Below the pieces are notes generated by a model. It saw only the letters and a program-made list of their open reading frames with translations, was not told the DNA's origin and did no database searches. Shown piece after piece: positions 23,259-33,739 of a stretch of 64,000 nt of DNA (position 1 is the stretch's first letter; the number at the start of each line of letters is the position of its first letter). The stretch comes from Guyanagaster necrorhizus (lineage: Eukaryota; Basidiomycota; Agaricomycetes; Agaricales; Physalacriaceae): NCBI RefSeq assembly GCF_019112545.1, contig NW_025064934.1:177868-241867 (forward strand), read 5' to 3'. The position numbers were made by a program, and so were the translations under genes.

Positions 23259-25463
23259 CTGATCTCTTCAAACTTCTGATTGATCACAAGAGAGCAATAT
23301 CTCTTATGGCCACTATTCAAACAAATGTTAAATGACAAGTTCATTAATCTGGCAGTTCAAAAAGCACACAAGCAAAAAATCAAGGAATGGGAAATGAGAG
23401 ATAAGATAGCAACCAATTACTTTGATGAGCTGGAATGGCTTGCCAAACTTGCAGGAATATAGAATGATGTAGCAGATGATGAAAGGATGGTTGAGACCCT
23501 CAAGAGAGGATCCCCACCCTCATACATCACCATGATCTTGGCCATCAGAAAATTTATTCTGAAAGGCTATAACAAATGAAAAGAACAGATCATTGAAATG
23601 TACAAAGAGTGACAATGGCAGAAGGCAGAGCAGACCACCTTGCAGGATTATTGAAAGCTGAACCAGTCTGTGGCCTCAGGATCCAAGACCAGTAACATGC
23701 CTAATACTGCTAAATTAAGATCATCAATGGCTAGTGCATCTTATGGCATACAGAAGACAGGCACAGAAACTATATATACAGGGACAGAAAAGCCCATAGA
23801 TATTGACCAACTGAAGAAAAAAGGCATATGCTTCAACTGCAGCCAAAAGAGTCACATGTCAAAGAATTGCCTAAACAAGAAATAGACCTGTGAAGATATA
23901 TGAGCATAGATCACTGAGCTGCAGAAAGAGGCAGAGGAACTTGGCACTAAAACAAAAATTGAGGAAGTAAAAGATGGGGCTGACCAGTGAGCAATTCCAC
24001 TGGGTTAGCCAATAAACCTCATAGTGTGCAACCAACAGCTGCTGAATAGACTGATAGTACTTCTGTAGCTACCACTATACCTAAATTATGCATGCATTCA
24101 AGTATACCTGAATCAATTCCCATTTTGCATACCAAAGAATCACTGAAAAGAGAAGCTCAACTGCTCACAGGCTGAACAGAAGGAGAGACCCCTGTTAAAT
24201 GGCTCAAACCATTCAACACCAAATGAACTTGGAGAACCATCAAGGAAGCCAGAACAGAAGAAGCAGCAAAAGCAGTACTCAAAAACTGAGTACACAAAAT
24301 CTGAGCTGAGGAGGTTATTAATGAGATGATCAAGGAGATGAAGAGAGCAGAATGATGCTGTGCTCTGGAATGGCTCAACAAGTTGAAAGGATCACAGAGA
24401 TACATCCACTGAACCAAGGCCACCAGAAGGGATCTAGTGATAAAGGCTCAGATTGAAACTCTTACCAATCAATCTACACATGCAGTAATCATACTAGTCA
24501 ACAGCAGCTGCACAGGCAGCTCAATCATCTGTGCTTTTATCAGCAAGCACAGTCTCCTGACCAGAGCCACTGCAGCCCCCATACCCATCTATAATGCTGA
24601 CAGAATAAAGAATCAGGCTGGCTCAATAACTGAATTCATCGAACTCTGACTCACTATCAGAGATCATTCTGAATGAATCAACCTAGCTATTACAGACCTC
24701 AGAACAAAAGAAGTTTTTCTCAGCTACAACTGGCTGATTTGCCACAACCTGCTAATCAACTGGGAGATCAGAAAGATCACTTTTACACAGTCCAAATGCT
24801 GAAAAATTTCATTTGAGTTGCCAGACAAAGATTCTGAAGACTGGTGGGATGAAAAAATAGAGAATGGTGAGACAATTCTCACCATGGATGTTGAGTGGGC
24901 CCTACACCCAAGGGCTGTGCATCATGCCAATGACCTAGCAGCAAAAGCAATAGTGGGGAGGGAGGAGAAGACATTTGAAGAAATGGTACCTGAGTGGGCA
25001 TGAGACTACAGAGACCTCTTCAAAAAGGAAAGTTTTGATGAACTCCTGGAGTCCAAGCCATGGGACTATGCCATTGAGCTAGTCTCCAATGCTAATGCCA
25101 ATCTGTATTGTAAAATGTATCTGCTCAGAAACAATGAGCAGCAAAAGCTTGACAAGTTCCTAGATGAGAATCTGTCCAGCAGAAGGATCTGACCATCCAA
25201 GTCACCCATGGCCTTCCCATTCTTCTTTATCAAGAAGAAAGATAGTAAACTCTGGCTGATCCAGGACTACTGAAGGCTGAATGAGATGATGATCAAGAAT
25301 CATTATCCCCTTTCATTGATCTCAGAACTAATGGACAAACTTCAGGGGGCCAAATACTATACCAAGTTGGATGTCTGCTGGAGATATAACAATGTCCAAA
25401 TCAAAGAAGACAACAAATGGAAGGCTGCCTTTTGAACAAACTGGGGACTGTTTGAGCCAATGA
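23259..25463 (+). pseudogene. Element A gag C-terminus and pol N-terminal half
   Basis: Continuation of gag after the element B insertion: SDLFKLL, then NYFDELEWLAKLAGI, zinc knuckle CFNCSQKSHMSKNC (23,832), protease with NSSCTGSS where the catalytic Asp codon reads Asn, and RT with the FFIKKKD to KYYTKLDV stretch. It breaks off at LFEPM near 25,463 without reaching the DD motif. Numerous stops. Confidence 0.75.
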
Positions 25464-26500
25464 TGATGTGCTTGGTAATGGCTAAGTGACTAAGAGAGGT
25501 GAATGAGGAATGAACTCTCAAACACCAACACCTAACCACTCAATACACAATCACCAAATATAGTTGAGGTTGGTTGTTTTGAGTATGATAGAAGCACTCT
25601 TGCAGTCTTAAGTAAAATCAAAGAAACAGTCAATAAAGATAGTTATTCAACTCTATCTTGCTTTCAAAGATGCAATACTTGTGAGAGTAGTTTATAGCAA
25701 TGTTTAAGTATAATTAGGACTTAGAACCAATATACAATTGTGCTCCAAATCAACTTAGAATATTCCAAAACCCAAATACTAAGTCTATCAAGCACTTAGG
25801 CTTGACTAGCTGCACTCTTGGCTGGCTAGCAGTCCTCAAAACCGAAGAACTTGTATTCTGATGCTGAAACCCTTATAGTTTGAAACCCAAATTAATCCAA
25901 AACCCAAAATATAGTTATTATTCCAATCCAATCCTCTCTAAGTGACAAAGCAACTTAAATAAATCACTAAGTTGAAGCAGAACTCAAAATCCATTGTCCC
26001 AGGGACTAGCTACAGTGGGATAGAAGGCCTGAATGTGGGGGTGGGTCGCTTGCTTGCTATTTCCCCCTCATTCCCTTCTTTTATACACCAACAACAGGTA
26101 TAGAATCTATAAATAAAGCATTCAAAATAATATTTCTCCTGTTTAAAGCGGAATCATGCCATTATTCTGGAATGGCAGCACTCCTGGACTCCCCTAGGCT
26201 TGCCCAGACCCGCATGGCGACTGCACAGCTTTATTTTAAGCCTACAGTGCCTGTGGGTACCTAACTCCTTTCTGTCTACTCAGAGTTTTAATCCTCTGAG
26301 TTATTCTTAGTAGCTCGATCAATCAGGCCTGGTCAGGCCTGGTCAACTGATCCTATCCACTCTATTCCTCTCAATTCTAAGTCCCTTAGGTCACCTGATA
26401 TCTAGGAAACTCAGACTTAGGCATTTGAGTCAAAACTCACAGTGCTAGCCATAGATCATTGGGTCTCTCTTCTTACTGCTCCTGGATGATGCTATCTTTA
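25464..26500 (+). repeat. Repeat S, left copy (inverted relative to 47,660-48,690)
   Basis: About 1 kb of non-coding DNA whose reverse complement recurs at 47,660-48,690. The clearest shared stretch is 25,744-25,925, with AAACCCAAATACTAAGTC and AAGAACTTGTATTCTGATGC matching with scattered transitions. It contains a few CpG-rich spots (near 26,150-26,220). It interrupts element A RT. No coding frame recognised; a long LTR or a non-autonomous element are both possible. Confidence 0.75.
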
Positions 26501-26799
26501 CTCAATACTCCACAACTGGCTATGGTATTATGCCCCTAGCTGTCTTAGAATATACTTATCTTAGTGGCATGTAGAGTTAGCCCCATTTGAGGTACCATTT
26601 CTAAGTCCAACTTGGACTTAGTATTTTCCAAGGTGTGGTGCTGAACTTTTCTAAGTTCAAATCTGACTTAGAATTTTTATCCTTAGGCCATATTATTTTT
26701 ACAAAGTCCCTTTTGGACTTAGTATTAGTGACTAGCATGACTATCAGTTTGGAGCCTCAGCCATAGTCCTCTATTGGCTAATGATCCTCAGTTACTAGC
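26501..26799. other. Palindrome-rich non-coding tract
   Basis: Contains three related short inverted repeats built on CTAAGTCC...GGACTTAG, the best being perfect at 26,601-26,621. It lies between repeat S and the truncated 3' side of element C; which unit it belongs to is unclear. Confidence 0.4.
26601..26621. repeat. Perfect 10-bp palindrome with 1-nt spacer
   Basis: CTAAGTCCAA C TTGGACTTAG. Two imperfect relatives follow at about 26,660-26,681 (CTAAGTTCAAATCTGACTTAG) and 26,703-26,721. Similar words occur in repeat S (near 25,780). Confidence 0.7.
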
Positions 26800-27566
26800 A
26801 TATTCTAGTGTGTTATACAGAATTTGCAAATTATAGGGCTGGACATGTAGTCTGCATATTATTGATGTCTCATCAGATGAGAACATTGATATCTCAGATG
26901 TATAAGTCACTTGGGGTTGAGGAGAGAGGACTGAGAGTCTGGAGAACTGGACTGTTTCAGGATGTTGCATAGAGAGTCATGTCCAGAGTTGGAGGATGGG
27001 TTCTGGAGAGTTATAGCCATCCTAGGGGCATTAAGAGAGTCTCTAGCATGGTTTCCAATGCCATGCTCAGGAGAGGCAGTGGAAGGATTGGGGGACAGTG
27101 CTGCCTCAAAGAAGTCACTGGAGAGATCTTTGTCCTTATAGTCTGAGACTGGAGAGAACTCCAGTGGGATCTATGGATTCTTAAAGCCTGTGAGCTGACA
27201 GTTGCTGTTTCTGCTATTAGTTCATTGGAGTCAAGGAGGGTATTGGTGTCTCTCTTCTTCCTCAGCACTCTGCAGATGCAGGCTGCTAGGCCTGACTTTG
27301 GGTACAGTTCTGGGCAGAGGCTGGAAGAAGATTCTTACAGAGGCAGGAATATCATAAAAAGGTAGATCAGAGGTTATGTTTCATAAAATTTGCTGTATAT
27401 GTTAAAAGACCTGATAGTGTCTGACTATCCAAGCAGTTACTAATTGTCTTCCTCAACAAAGTTGGATGATTATGAGTAAGCCTAAAAGTGTGCCAATGAT
27501 AGCTGCTAGTAGCTTAAAGAAGTTATCTGTGAGAGAATCTGGAGAGGAGGTGTTCAATAGTGACAT
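26800..27566 (-). pseudogene. Element C ORF0 and gag N-terminus
   Basis: ORF0 starts at 27,566: MSLLNTSSPDSLTDNFFKLL, then a hydrophobic run GTLLGLLIIIQLC, a TGA at the same place as in element E, and TAWIVRHYQ. The gag frame (27,268-27,011) has KKRDTNTLLD and ETMLETLLMPLGWL, closely matching element E. Confidence 0.75.
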
Positions 27567-27623
27567 TCAGTTTCCTTCATGCTATTATGCATAAAAAAAG
27601 AGAAGTGTAAGCTTCAAGCTAAT

Positions 27624-28084
27624 TATTAAGCCCAAGCTATATGTGACCTAAACACATGATAAATGGATGCTGTATCACCTTCATACAGTCATGCCCAAGT
27701 CCACTTGTATGTATTTGTATGATGTTGTGTATCAAGGCTGTTACAAGAGGCTCAAGATAGAATGGTGTAAGAATAAACTTTAGCTTGAAGCTGAGGTTAT
27801 ACCAGCAAGAGCTAACCTACTTATATACTATTTGTTAGTTGAGATAAATATACTACTGCCTGTTGTATCTGTTCTGGTTTTTATGCTCATTGTCCTTGAG
27901 CATTGCTACTATCTACAAAAAGCCATTGTGTATTGTTGAGAGTCTGTTGCTATATTAGAGGACAATGACAGATTAGCCTGTTGTGATGACTAAGCCTGTC
28001 CCTTGGTTCTAAGCACTGGCCTAAGTGCTCTGACTAAGCATAAATAGGGGTTAATTGAAGAAAGAAATAGAAAAAATTATAACA
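27624..28084 (-). repeat. Element C 5' LTR (461 bp)
   Basis: On the - strand it begins TGTTATAATTTTTTC at 28,084 and ends GGGCTTAATA at 27,624. The predicted transcript start AGCTTCAAGCTAA (27,792 downwards) is perfectly complementary over 13 nt to the primer-binding site TTAGCTTGAAGCT that follows the LTR. Confidence 0.85.
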
Positions 28085-28239
28085 TAATGATACTATGATG
28101 GAAGCCATCAAGTGGAAGTGCAGAGAACAAGAGATCCCATTTTCAGTCAGAAATTCATATCTCCACTGCATGCCACATATGGTCCATCTTGCTGTTATTA
28201 AGGTACATTCAAATATAACATGAACTACTTATAATTCTA
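28085..28239. other. Short unassigned spacer
   Basis: Between element C and the recognisable hAT sequence. I see no motif here; it could be the 5' end of the hAT relic. Confidence 0.3.
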
Positions 28240-30190
28240 AAATATATTTATATAGCTATTAGAGAGAATAGGGGCAATGTCCAAAGATGACAGCAAAAAA
28301 GCAAAAGATAGCTGTTCTTCATTCTACTAGAACTCAATATATGCACCACTTGATTCTTCTCATGAAAATGAGGCTGCATTGCTAGATGAGAAAGCTGAAC
28401 CTGAGATTTCTGATGATTTTGAGTCCTTAGTGGAATTATCAAGTCTGAAAAATATTGTGTCAAAGGTAAAGAATTTTTCAACTTCAGGACACACTATGTT
28501 CTAACCCAAATCAGCTTCAAAAGATTGTTCAAGCTGTATGGTCAAGTCTCCAGCATTAACAAACATGGTATCAGCAAATAGTAGGTGCAGCTGCTGCTGC
28601 CATAGGTTCAGTGAGTCCTGGAGCATATATGCTCATTCTTGATGTAAGAACACAGTGGTCCTCTGTTGAGATTTGGACTGTATCCAGAGTACATGCTTGT
28701 AAAACCTTTAGTCTTTAGATTACAAACTCTTGAGGAGTTTTCCTATCAACTTCTTATATTTATACTAGACTACTCCTTTTCTAGCAGTTTCTATCTAATT
28801 CCTTCTATTTCCTTCAGATTCTTTTCTTACTCAGCATGCCAGATTGCCAGATTGCTCAAACTCTCTCACAGATTCTAATATTCTCTACTCATCAAATGCT
28901 TTGTGAATATCCATTCTCTTCTAATACTATATTCAATCATACTGAGCTACTATTCAAGCTATGCTCTCAAATACCATGCTGCAGTTGACCAATTTGTTGC
29001 CATCAATCAAGAACTACACTCTCTTGAGCTTTCAAGTGATGTCTGGAAGGCAATCTCTATGTTCATAAAATGGTTAAAAGCATTCCATTCAGCAACAATA
29101 TAGATGTCAACAATGACTAACCTAATGCTTTCAACAACTCATACTGTTTTTCAGGGTCTCCAAGATGATGTGTGTTGGGATTTTGCTGGAAAGTTCTAGA
29201 AAGGGCAATCCAGCATCATACTAAGAGTTGATAAGTAAGCTTGAGAGAAAGAGAAAGTTGTAATAAATTCTAGATATAAGCCTGGAGAGTATAAATACAA
29301 GCTCTGTAGAAGCTGTAGAATGACAAGTTCATTCTATCTGGCCTTACCAGTCTGGAGTCTACCCAGAACAACATTCTGGATTTCCAACAATGTGAAGACA
29401 ATTATAGCTACTCTTTTTTCAACCATGTCTCTTGAGTTAAAAACAGGCCTGTTAGATGCATATCACAAACTTGGTGACTACTACTACAAATATGATGAAT
29501 CACCATTCTATACATGAGCTACTTGTAAGTGATTGATTACTATATGAAGTGAGGGGACCAACCATTCTATAGTTCTTGATCCATGAATATCATACACTAA
29601 AGAGTTAAGATGAGACTATAAAAATGATGCTGATCTTGATACTCATCTTGAAAGTTCAAAATAGTTTTTATAAGACTACTTCAACCACTACTATCCTTCC
29701 ACTATATCTAATCTTTGTGATACTCCATCACTTCCAGCAGCTGGACTATTGGAATCTATATTTCTTGATGAATTTCAAAAGGTGGACTTCATATCTTAAT
29801 ATGATGATGATGATTCTGCAGTCACTGTTGATAAGCTTAAATGATATTTTTCTCTCTCAAAGGAGAATTTCCATAACACTAACCTGGTGAATTGGTAGTA
29901 TATTTGCCATTATAACTTTCTATAACTGTATTGTCTTGTCTATGATTTATTATCAATCTCAGATATGATTGTATATTAGATGATGCAATATGTGTGCTGA
30001 CATTATGCTCAATCTCAGGCTCTGCAGTAGCAGTAGAGCATGTGTTTTCTGGAAGTAGAGACACTATTTTTCTGTGACAAGCATGGTTAAAGCCAGACAC
30101 CATTTGTGTTCTGATGTTAGTCAAACACAAGCTTTGACTTGCTTACAATGCTGTCAAGAAACTTTTAGCTAACAATAAGAATGAGGTAAA
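28240..30190 (+). pseudogene. hAT-superfamily transposase relic, interrupted by a solo LTR
   Basis: Fragments in order: DDFESLVELSSLKNIVSKVK, then LILDVRTQWSSVEIWT (28,630, typical of the hAT catalytic-core region), then HSLELSSDVWKAISMFIKWL (28,960-29,090), then after the solo LTR VKTIIATLF with LGDYYYKYDESPFYT, and near 30,010 the C-terminal dimerisation motif AVEHVFSGSRDTIFL followed by LMLVKHKL. Many stops. The frame resumes cleanly across the solo LTR (DDV to KTIIA). I could not find the 8-bp target duplication or terminal repeats. Confidence 0.8.
29173..29389 (+). mobile_element. Solo LTR (copy 2 of the 217-bp Copia-type family)
   Basis: TGTTGGGATTTTGC to GATTTCCAACA, exactly 217 bp, flanked by perfect ATGTG duplications (29,168-29,172 and 29,390-29,394). 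It shares nearly the whole sequence of the copy at 6,793-7,009; the differences are mostly loss of CpG (GAGTTGACGAG versus GAGTTGATAAG). It is inserted in the hAT transposase relic and is therefore younger than it. Confidence 0.95.
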
Positions 30191-30929
30191 ATTTGTGCCA
30201 TAGTTTTAGGTACATATTTAAGTACAGAACAAAGGTATGGTCATATACCTGTAATACAAGCAGTATTATTACCATATCATAAAGCTCCTAGATTTCTTCT
30301 GTACAGTTGCAGATACAGGATATCTATATCTGCATGCAATCTATATAGTTGACAGTCATACTCATATACAGGTACAGTATAGATCTCTATTGCAAAGGAG
30401 TTGGACAAACACAAAAAAAGTACTGAAAGATTGGAGAAGAGAAACAAGACCAGTATCCACCATGGTGGAAAGGAAAATGTGATGCACCTTTACCACCTTC
30501 TCCTGCCAACCTGGTGCAGTCAACAATCACCATAGATCCAGTCACTGGTGTTTCAACATTTGTATTTACATTGCATGCAAGTGGAGATATAGACAACAAC
30601 ATAGAGAAAGATGGAGTCCAAATGCTGATAGCTAAAAGAACAGGAGGATTAGATTCTTTCAAGTTATTTAGTGATTCACACTTTATCAAACAGAGAGTAG
30701 TATGGAAGAATTTCAGTATGAGGATAACTAGATAAAGTTGAAGTAAGCTCAGCTGTTACAGTTAACAAATGAGAAGAGCAACCAACAGCTATTTGTACAT
30801 AAACAGCTGCTGAGACAAGAAGCACAGATACAAATACAAGGAAGATCATGCAATGAAAAGGCTATAATTAGATGTCACAAGCATTACAGTGACATGTTTG
30901 TCCATGGATCACTCAGCATTTCAGTACTC
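30191..30929. other. Unassigned decayed DNA
   Basis: Begins with a TATA/GTATA-rich tract (30,250-30,380). A + strand frame at 30,514-30,735 reads STITIDPVTGVSTFVFTLHA and is open for 73 codons, but I do not recognise it and the opposite strand is also partly open. No RNA gene or LTR end seen. Confidence 0.3.
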
Positions 30930-32191
30930 CTCTTTAAACATAGCATCATAAACCAAGTTCAGCTGCAAAATGCTTTACCTTTGGAGAAGGTAAGAGTTTA
31001 GTAAGAATATCAGCCACCATATCTGATGTTGGACAGTAGATTAAATAGATTTTGCCTCTCTCAATCACTCAGCATATGAAATAAAAATGAATATCAATAT
31101 GCTTGGTGCAAAGATGGTATTTCTGATCTTTGATGAGCAAAATAGCCAATTGGTTGTTGGACAATAATGAGACAATATGAGTTAGATCTGAAAATAACTG
31201 TCAAATAAGTGAGTATAGCCATAGGGCTTCTTTTGATGCATATATGAGTGCCATGTATTCACTCTTGGTGGTGGACAAAGAGATAATTTCTTGTCTCTTT
31301 AAACTCCAGGATATGGCTCCTTCATCTATTAGGAAGGCATATCCTGATATAGCATGTCAATCTTCTGCTCTACTTCTATCTGCATCTGTATAGCCTAAAA
31401 GTGATATATTTTGACCACCATATGTTAGCCATAGGTCTGAAGTCCCTTTTAGATAGTGAAACACTCATTTCACAGCTTTTCAATGAACTGGTCCAGGATT
31501 TGCCATGTAATGAGACAAGGCAGCAACAGTGAATGCAATATCAGAATGAGTACTGACAGCTGCATACATCAATGAACTAATGGCTTCAGCATATGGAATA
31601 CCATGCATTTTAGCATGCTGGTCTGGCATACAAGGAGATTGAAATGAAGAGAGCTGGACTTGAATGTCTATAGGGATGGATAACAGCTTCAAGTCTTCAA
31701 AATGATACCAGTGAATGATAGCTTTGATATAGACTTGTCATGAGAGATGAATAGAATGATGTTTTCTATCACATTGAATCTCAAACCCTAAAATCCAACA
31801 AATTTCATCAAGGTTTGTAATTTGTACATATTTTTAAATTTGAGACTTGAACTTTATGATAAGCTGAAGCAAGGAGGCTGCTAGGATATAATCATCAAGA
31901 TGAATAATGACAATGAATACAAATTTTCCTTTTGCTTGACAAAAGAAGACAGCCTGGTTAACATCACATTGAGTAAAGCCTAATCTTTAACTAGTATGTC
32001 AACCAAGACTTGATACCAATGTCAGCCAGCTTTTTTTAATCTGTATAAGCCTTTAAGAAGACAACTGACTTTATAAGAATACTGGAGATTCAAATAGCCA
32101 GAAGATTGTCACATGTAGATGACTTCACTTTCTGTGAGTTGCCCATTCAAATATGCCTTCTTGATGTCAATCTGATGTAGCTCAAGATCAT
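30930..32191 (-). pseudogene. Copia pol remnant G (RT and RNase H)
   Basis: Reading on the - strand from 32,191: DLELHQIDIKKAYLNGQLTE, then the CLLKGLYRLKKAG motif of Copia RT, then GIPYAEAISSLMYAAVSTHS (31,600) and MANPGPVH, then the RNase H piece with GYAFLIDEGAISWSLKRQEI and STTKSEYMAL (about 31,330-31,240), and finally the TKHIDIHFYF-like end near 31,080. There are many stops. The upstream part is missing at repeat R; no flanking LTR was recognised on the 3' side. Confidence 0.75.
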
Positions 32192-33230
32192 TGAAGAGGT
32201 TTTGCATATGCATAATGTGAAAACTGATACAGCAGAGTGCTCTTCACTGATCACACCCACACTAACACACATACAATACTTCTTAGTTCATTGGGGGGTT
32301 GTAATGTGATAAGAGTAATTTTATAGCAAGTACAATTGTCTCTTCAATGATTTACTGCACATGAATAGCAATAGCATGTGTTTAACAATCCTAGATCTCT
32401 TTAAGTCTCAAAGCTTTTTATTTTATCAAAAACAAGAGATAGCAACAAATGTTGCTGGACCTCAAGGCAAGAGTACTGTAGCTTAATACAATACATCAAA
32501 ACACTCCCACAAAACTCTCAAAAGTCTCAAGCACTGCTCAAATCAGCTCAAAATCCCTAATATACACAATACAGGACTCAAAGCTTTATGCTCTAAGCAG
32601 AAACACCTTCAAAACACATCCATAAGTGCCAAAGAGTTCAAACCTCTGCACACAAGTTTTCAAACTGATTGTAGACTCATAGGATTCAAATCTATACAAT
32701 CTAGAGACACAAAAACACAGTAAAACCCCATTCACAGATCCAAAGGGTTTGAACCTCTACAACATATAGTGCATTATATCACAAGTATCTGAAAAACTCA
32801 AGATAGTGCTCTTTAGACACTGTTCTCTTATTCTCAGGCCAGAGCACAATCCAAAACCTCTGGTTAAATCAAACTAGAGTCCCATAGGAGCTTCAATGCT
32901 TCACACAGTTCTCAATTCTCTCTGAATGATCTCAATAATGGGTCTATTCTCTCATCTAAAGTTACAAACACAAACTCAGAGCTGGAGTGTAAGGTCTTTA
33001 TGCCCAATACACTGCAACTGTGGGGGGTTGCAAACTTGTCTACTACTTCTTACAATGCAGTATTTAAATAGGCTACTACTGTACTTACTAAGAGACATCA
33101 AATATAGTAGTTTCAATGCACAGAACTCTGTTCTGGAGTCTCTTACATGTCATTTGTGCACATATTGCTATCTGACATGCATATTCTGCTCTGGATCAGG
33201 ACTGCACCTTTAGTTTCTATGCAACCTGAC
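32192..33230 (+). repeat. Repeat R, copy 1 (about 1 kb)
   Basis: Starts TGAAGAGGTTTTGC and is repeated in the same orientation at 58,387-59,408. Shared marks include CACTGATCACACCCACACTA, a run of six G (near 32,293), AAGAGTACTGTAGCTTAAT and, near the end, CTCTGGATCAGGACTGCACC. It is non-coding, with a TATA-like GTATTTAAATA near 33,060. It may be a long LTR of a Copia-like element, but I cannot see a target duplication. Confidence 0.7.
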
Positions 33231-33739
33231 ACTGGTTAGCTCTGTTAATAGCCTAGCCACTGGTCTCTTCACTTTTTTATCTCTCTGGAGTAATTAATCC
33301 ATGCACAGGAGTCATTTCAGACTCCTGAGATCATTTCTGTGGTTATTACTTCCACCAAATCTTCTCATTTCCTGACCAATACTTCTGATATTTGGGTTTA
33401 TCTCATTGTGCATAATGCTCTGTTCTAGAACATGTCCTACAGTCCATCAATACCTATGCATTATTGATCAATATGACATGAAGTCACATGCAAAGCTTTA
33501 ATTATATTTTGATCATATGCTCCTTATTTTTAGTGGATCTTTCTGTACTTGTATTAGTGCATTCAGTGTCAAGTGCTGGAACCTCATGTGCAGTATGACC
33601 TCCTCTGGTATTATCTTACAGCTAGGCCCCACTTCTCTCCAGCAAGAAGCACTGGTACAGCAGCTTTCCTGGAATGTTAGCATGTATGATGAAATAATGA
33701 GATCATAGAATTTGTCTGACAGGATTACTATATTGATAC
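33231..33739. other. Unassigned spacer
   Basis: About 500 bp between repeat R and the MULE relic, T-rich with no recognisable coding or repeat signature. Confidence 0.3.

Larger units (their letters stand above)
12162..25463 (+). mobile_element. Gypsy element A (5' part and gag-pol, split by element B)
   Basis: A partial 5' LTR, ORF0, gag, CCHC knuckle, protease and the first half of reverse transcriptase of a chromodomain-type Gypsy element. It is interrupted at 15,078 by complete element B, with GGATT before and GAATT after B; gag resumes at 23,259 in the expected place. The copy stops inside RT near 25,463, where repeat S begins. The 3' half and 3' LTR are absent. Heavily decayed, nearly CpG-free. 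Confidence 0.8.
26800..28084 (-). mobile_element. Gypsy element C, 5' LTR and gag start, truncated
   Basis: On the - strand: a 461-bp 5' LTR, primer-binding site, ORF0 and the start of gag, ending near 26,800. Pol and the 3' LTR are missing. It belongs to the same family as elements A, B, D, E and I. Confidence 0.8.
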
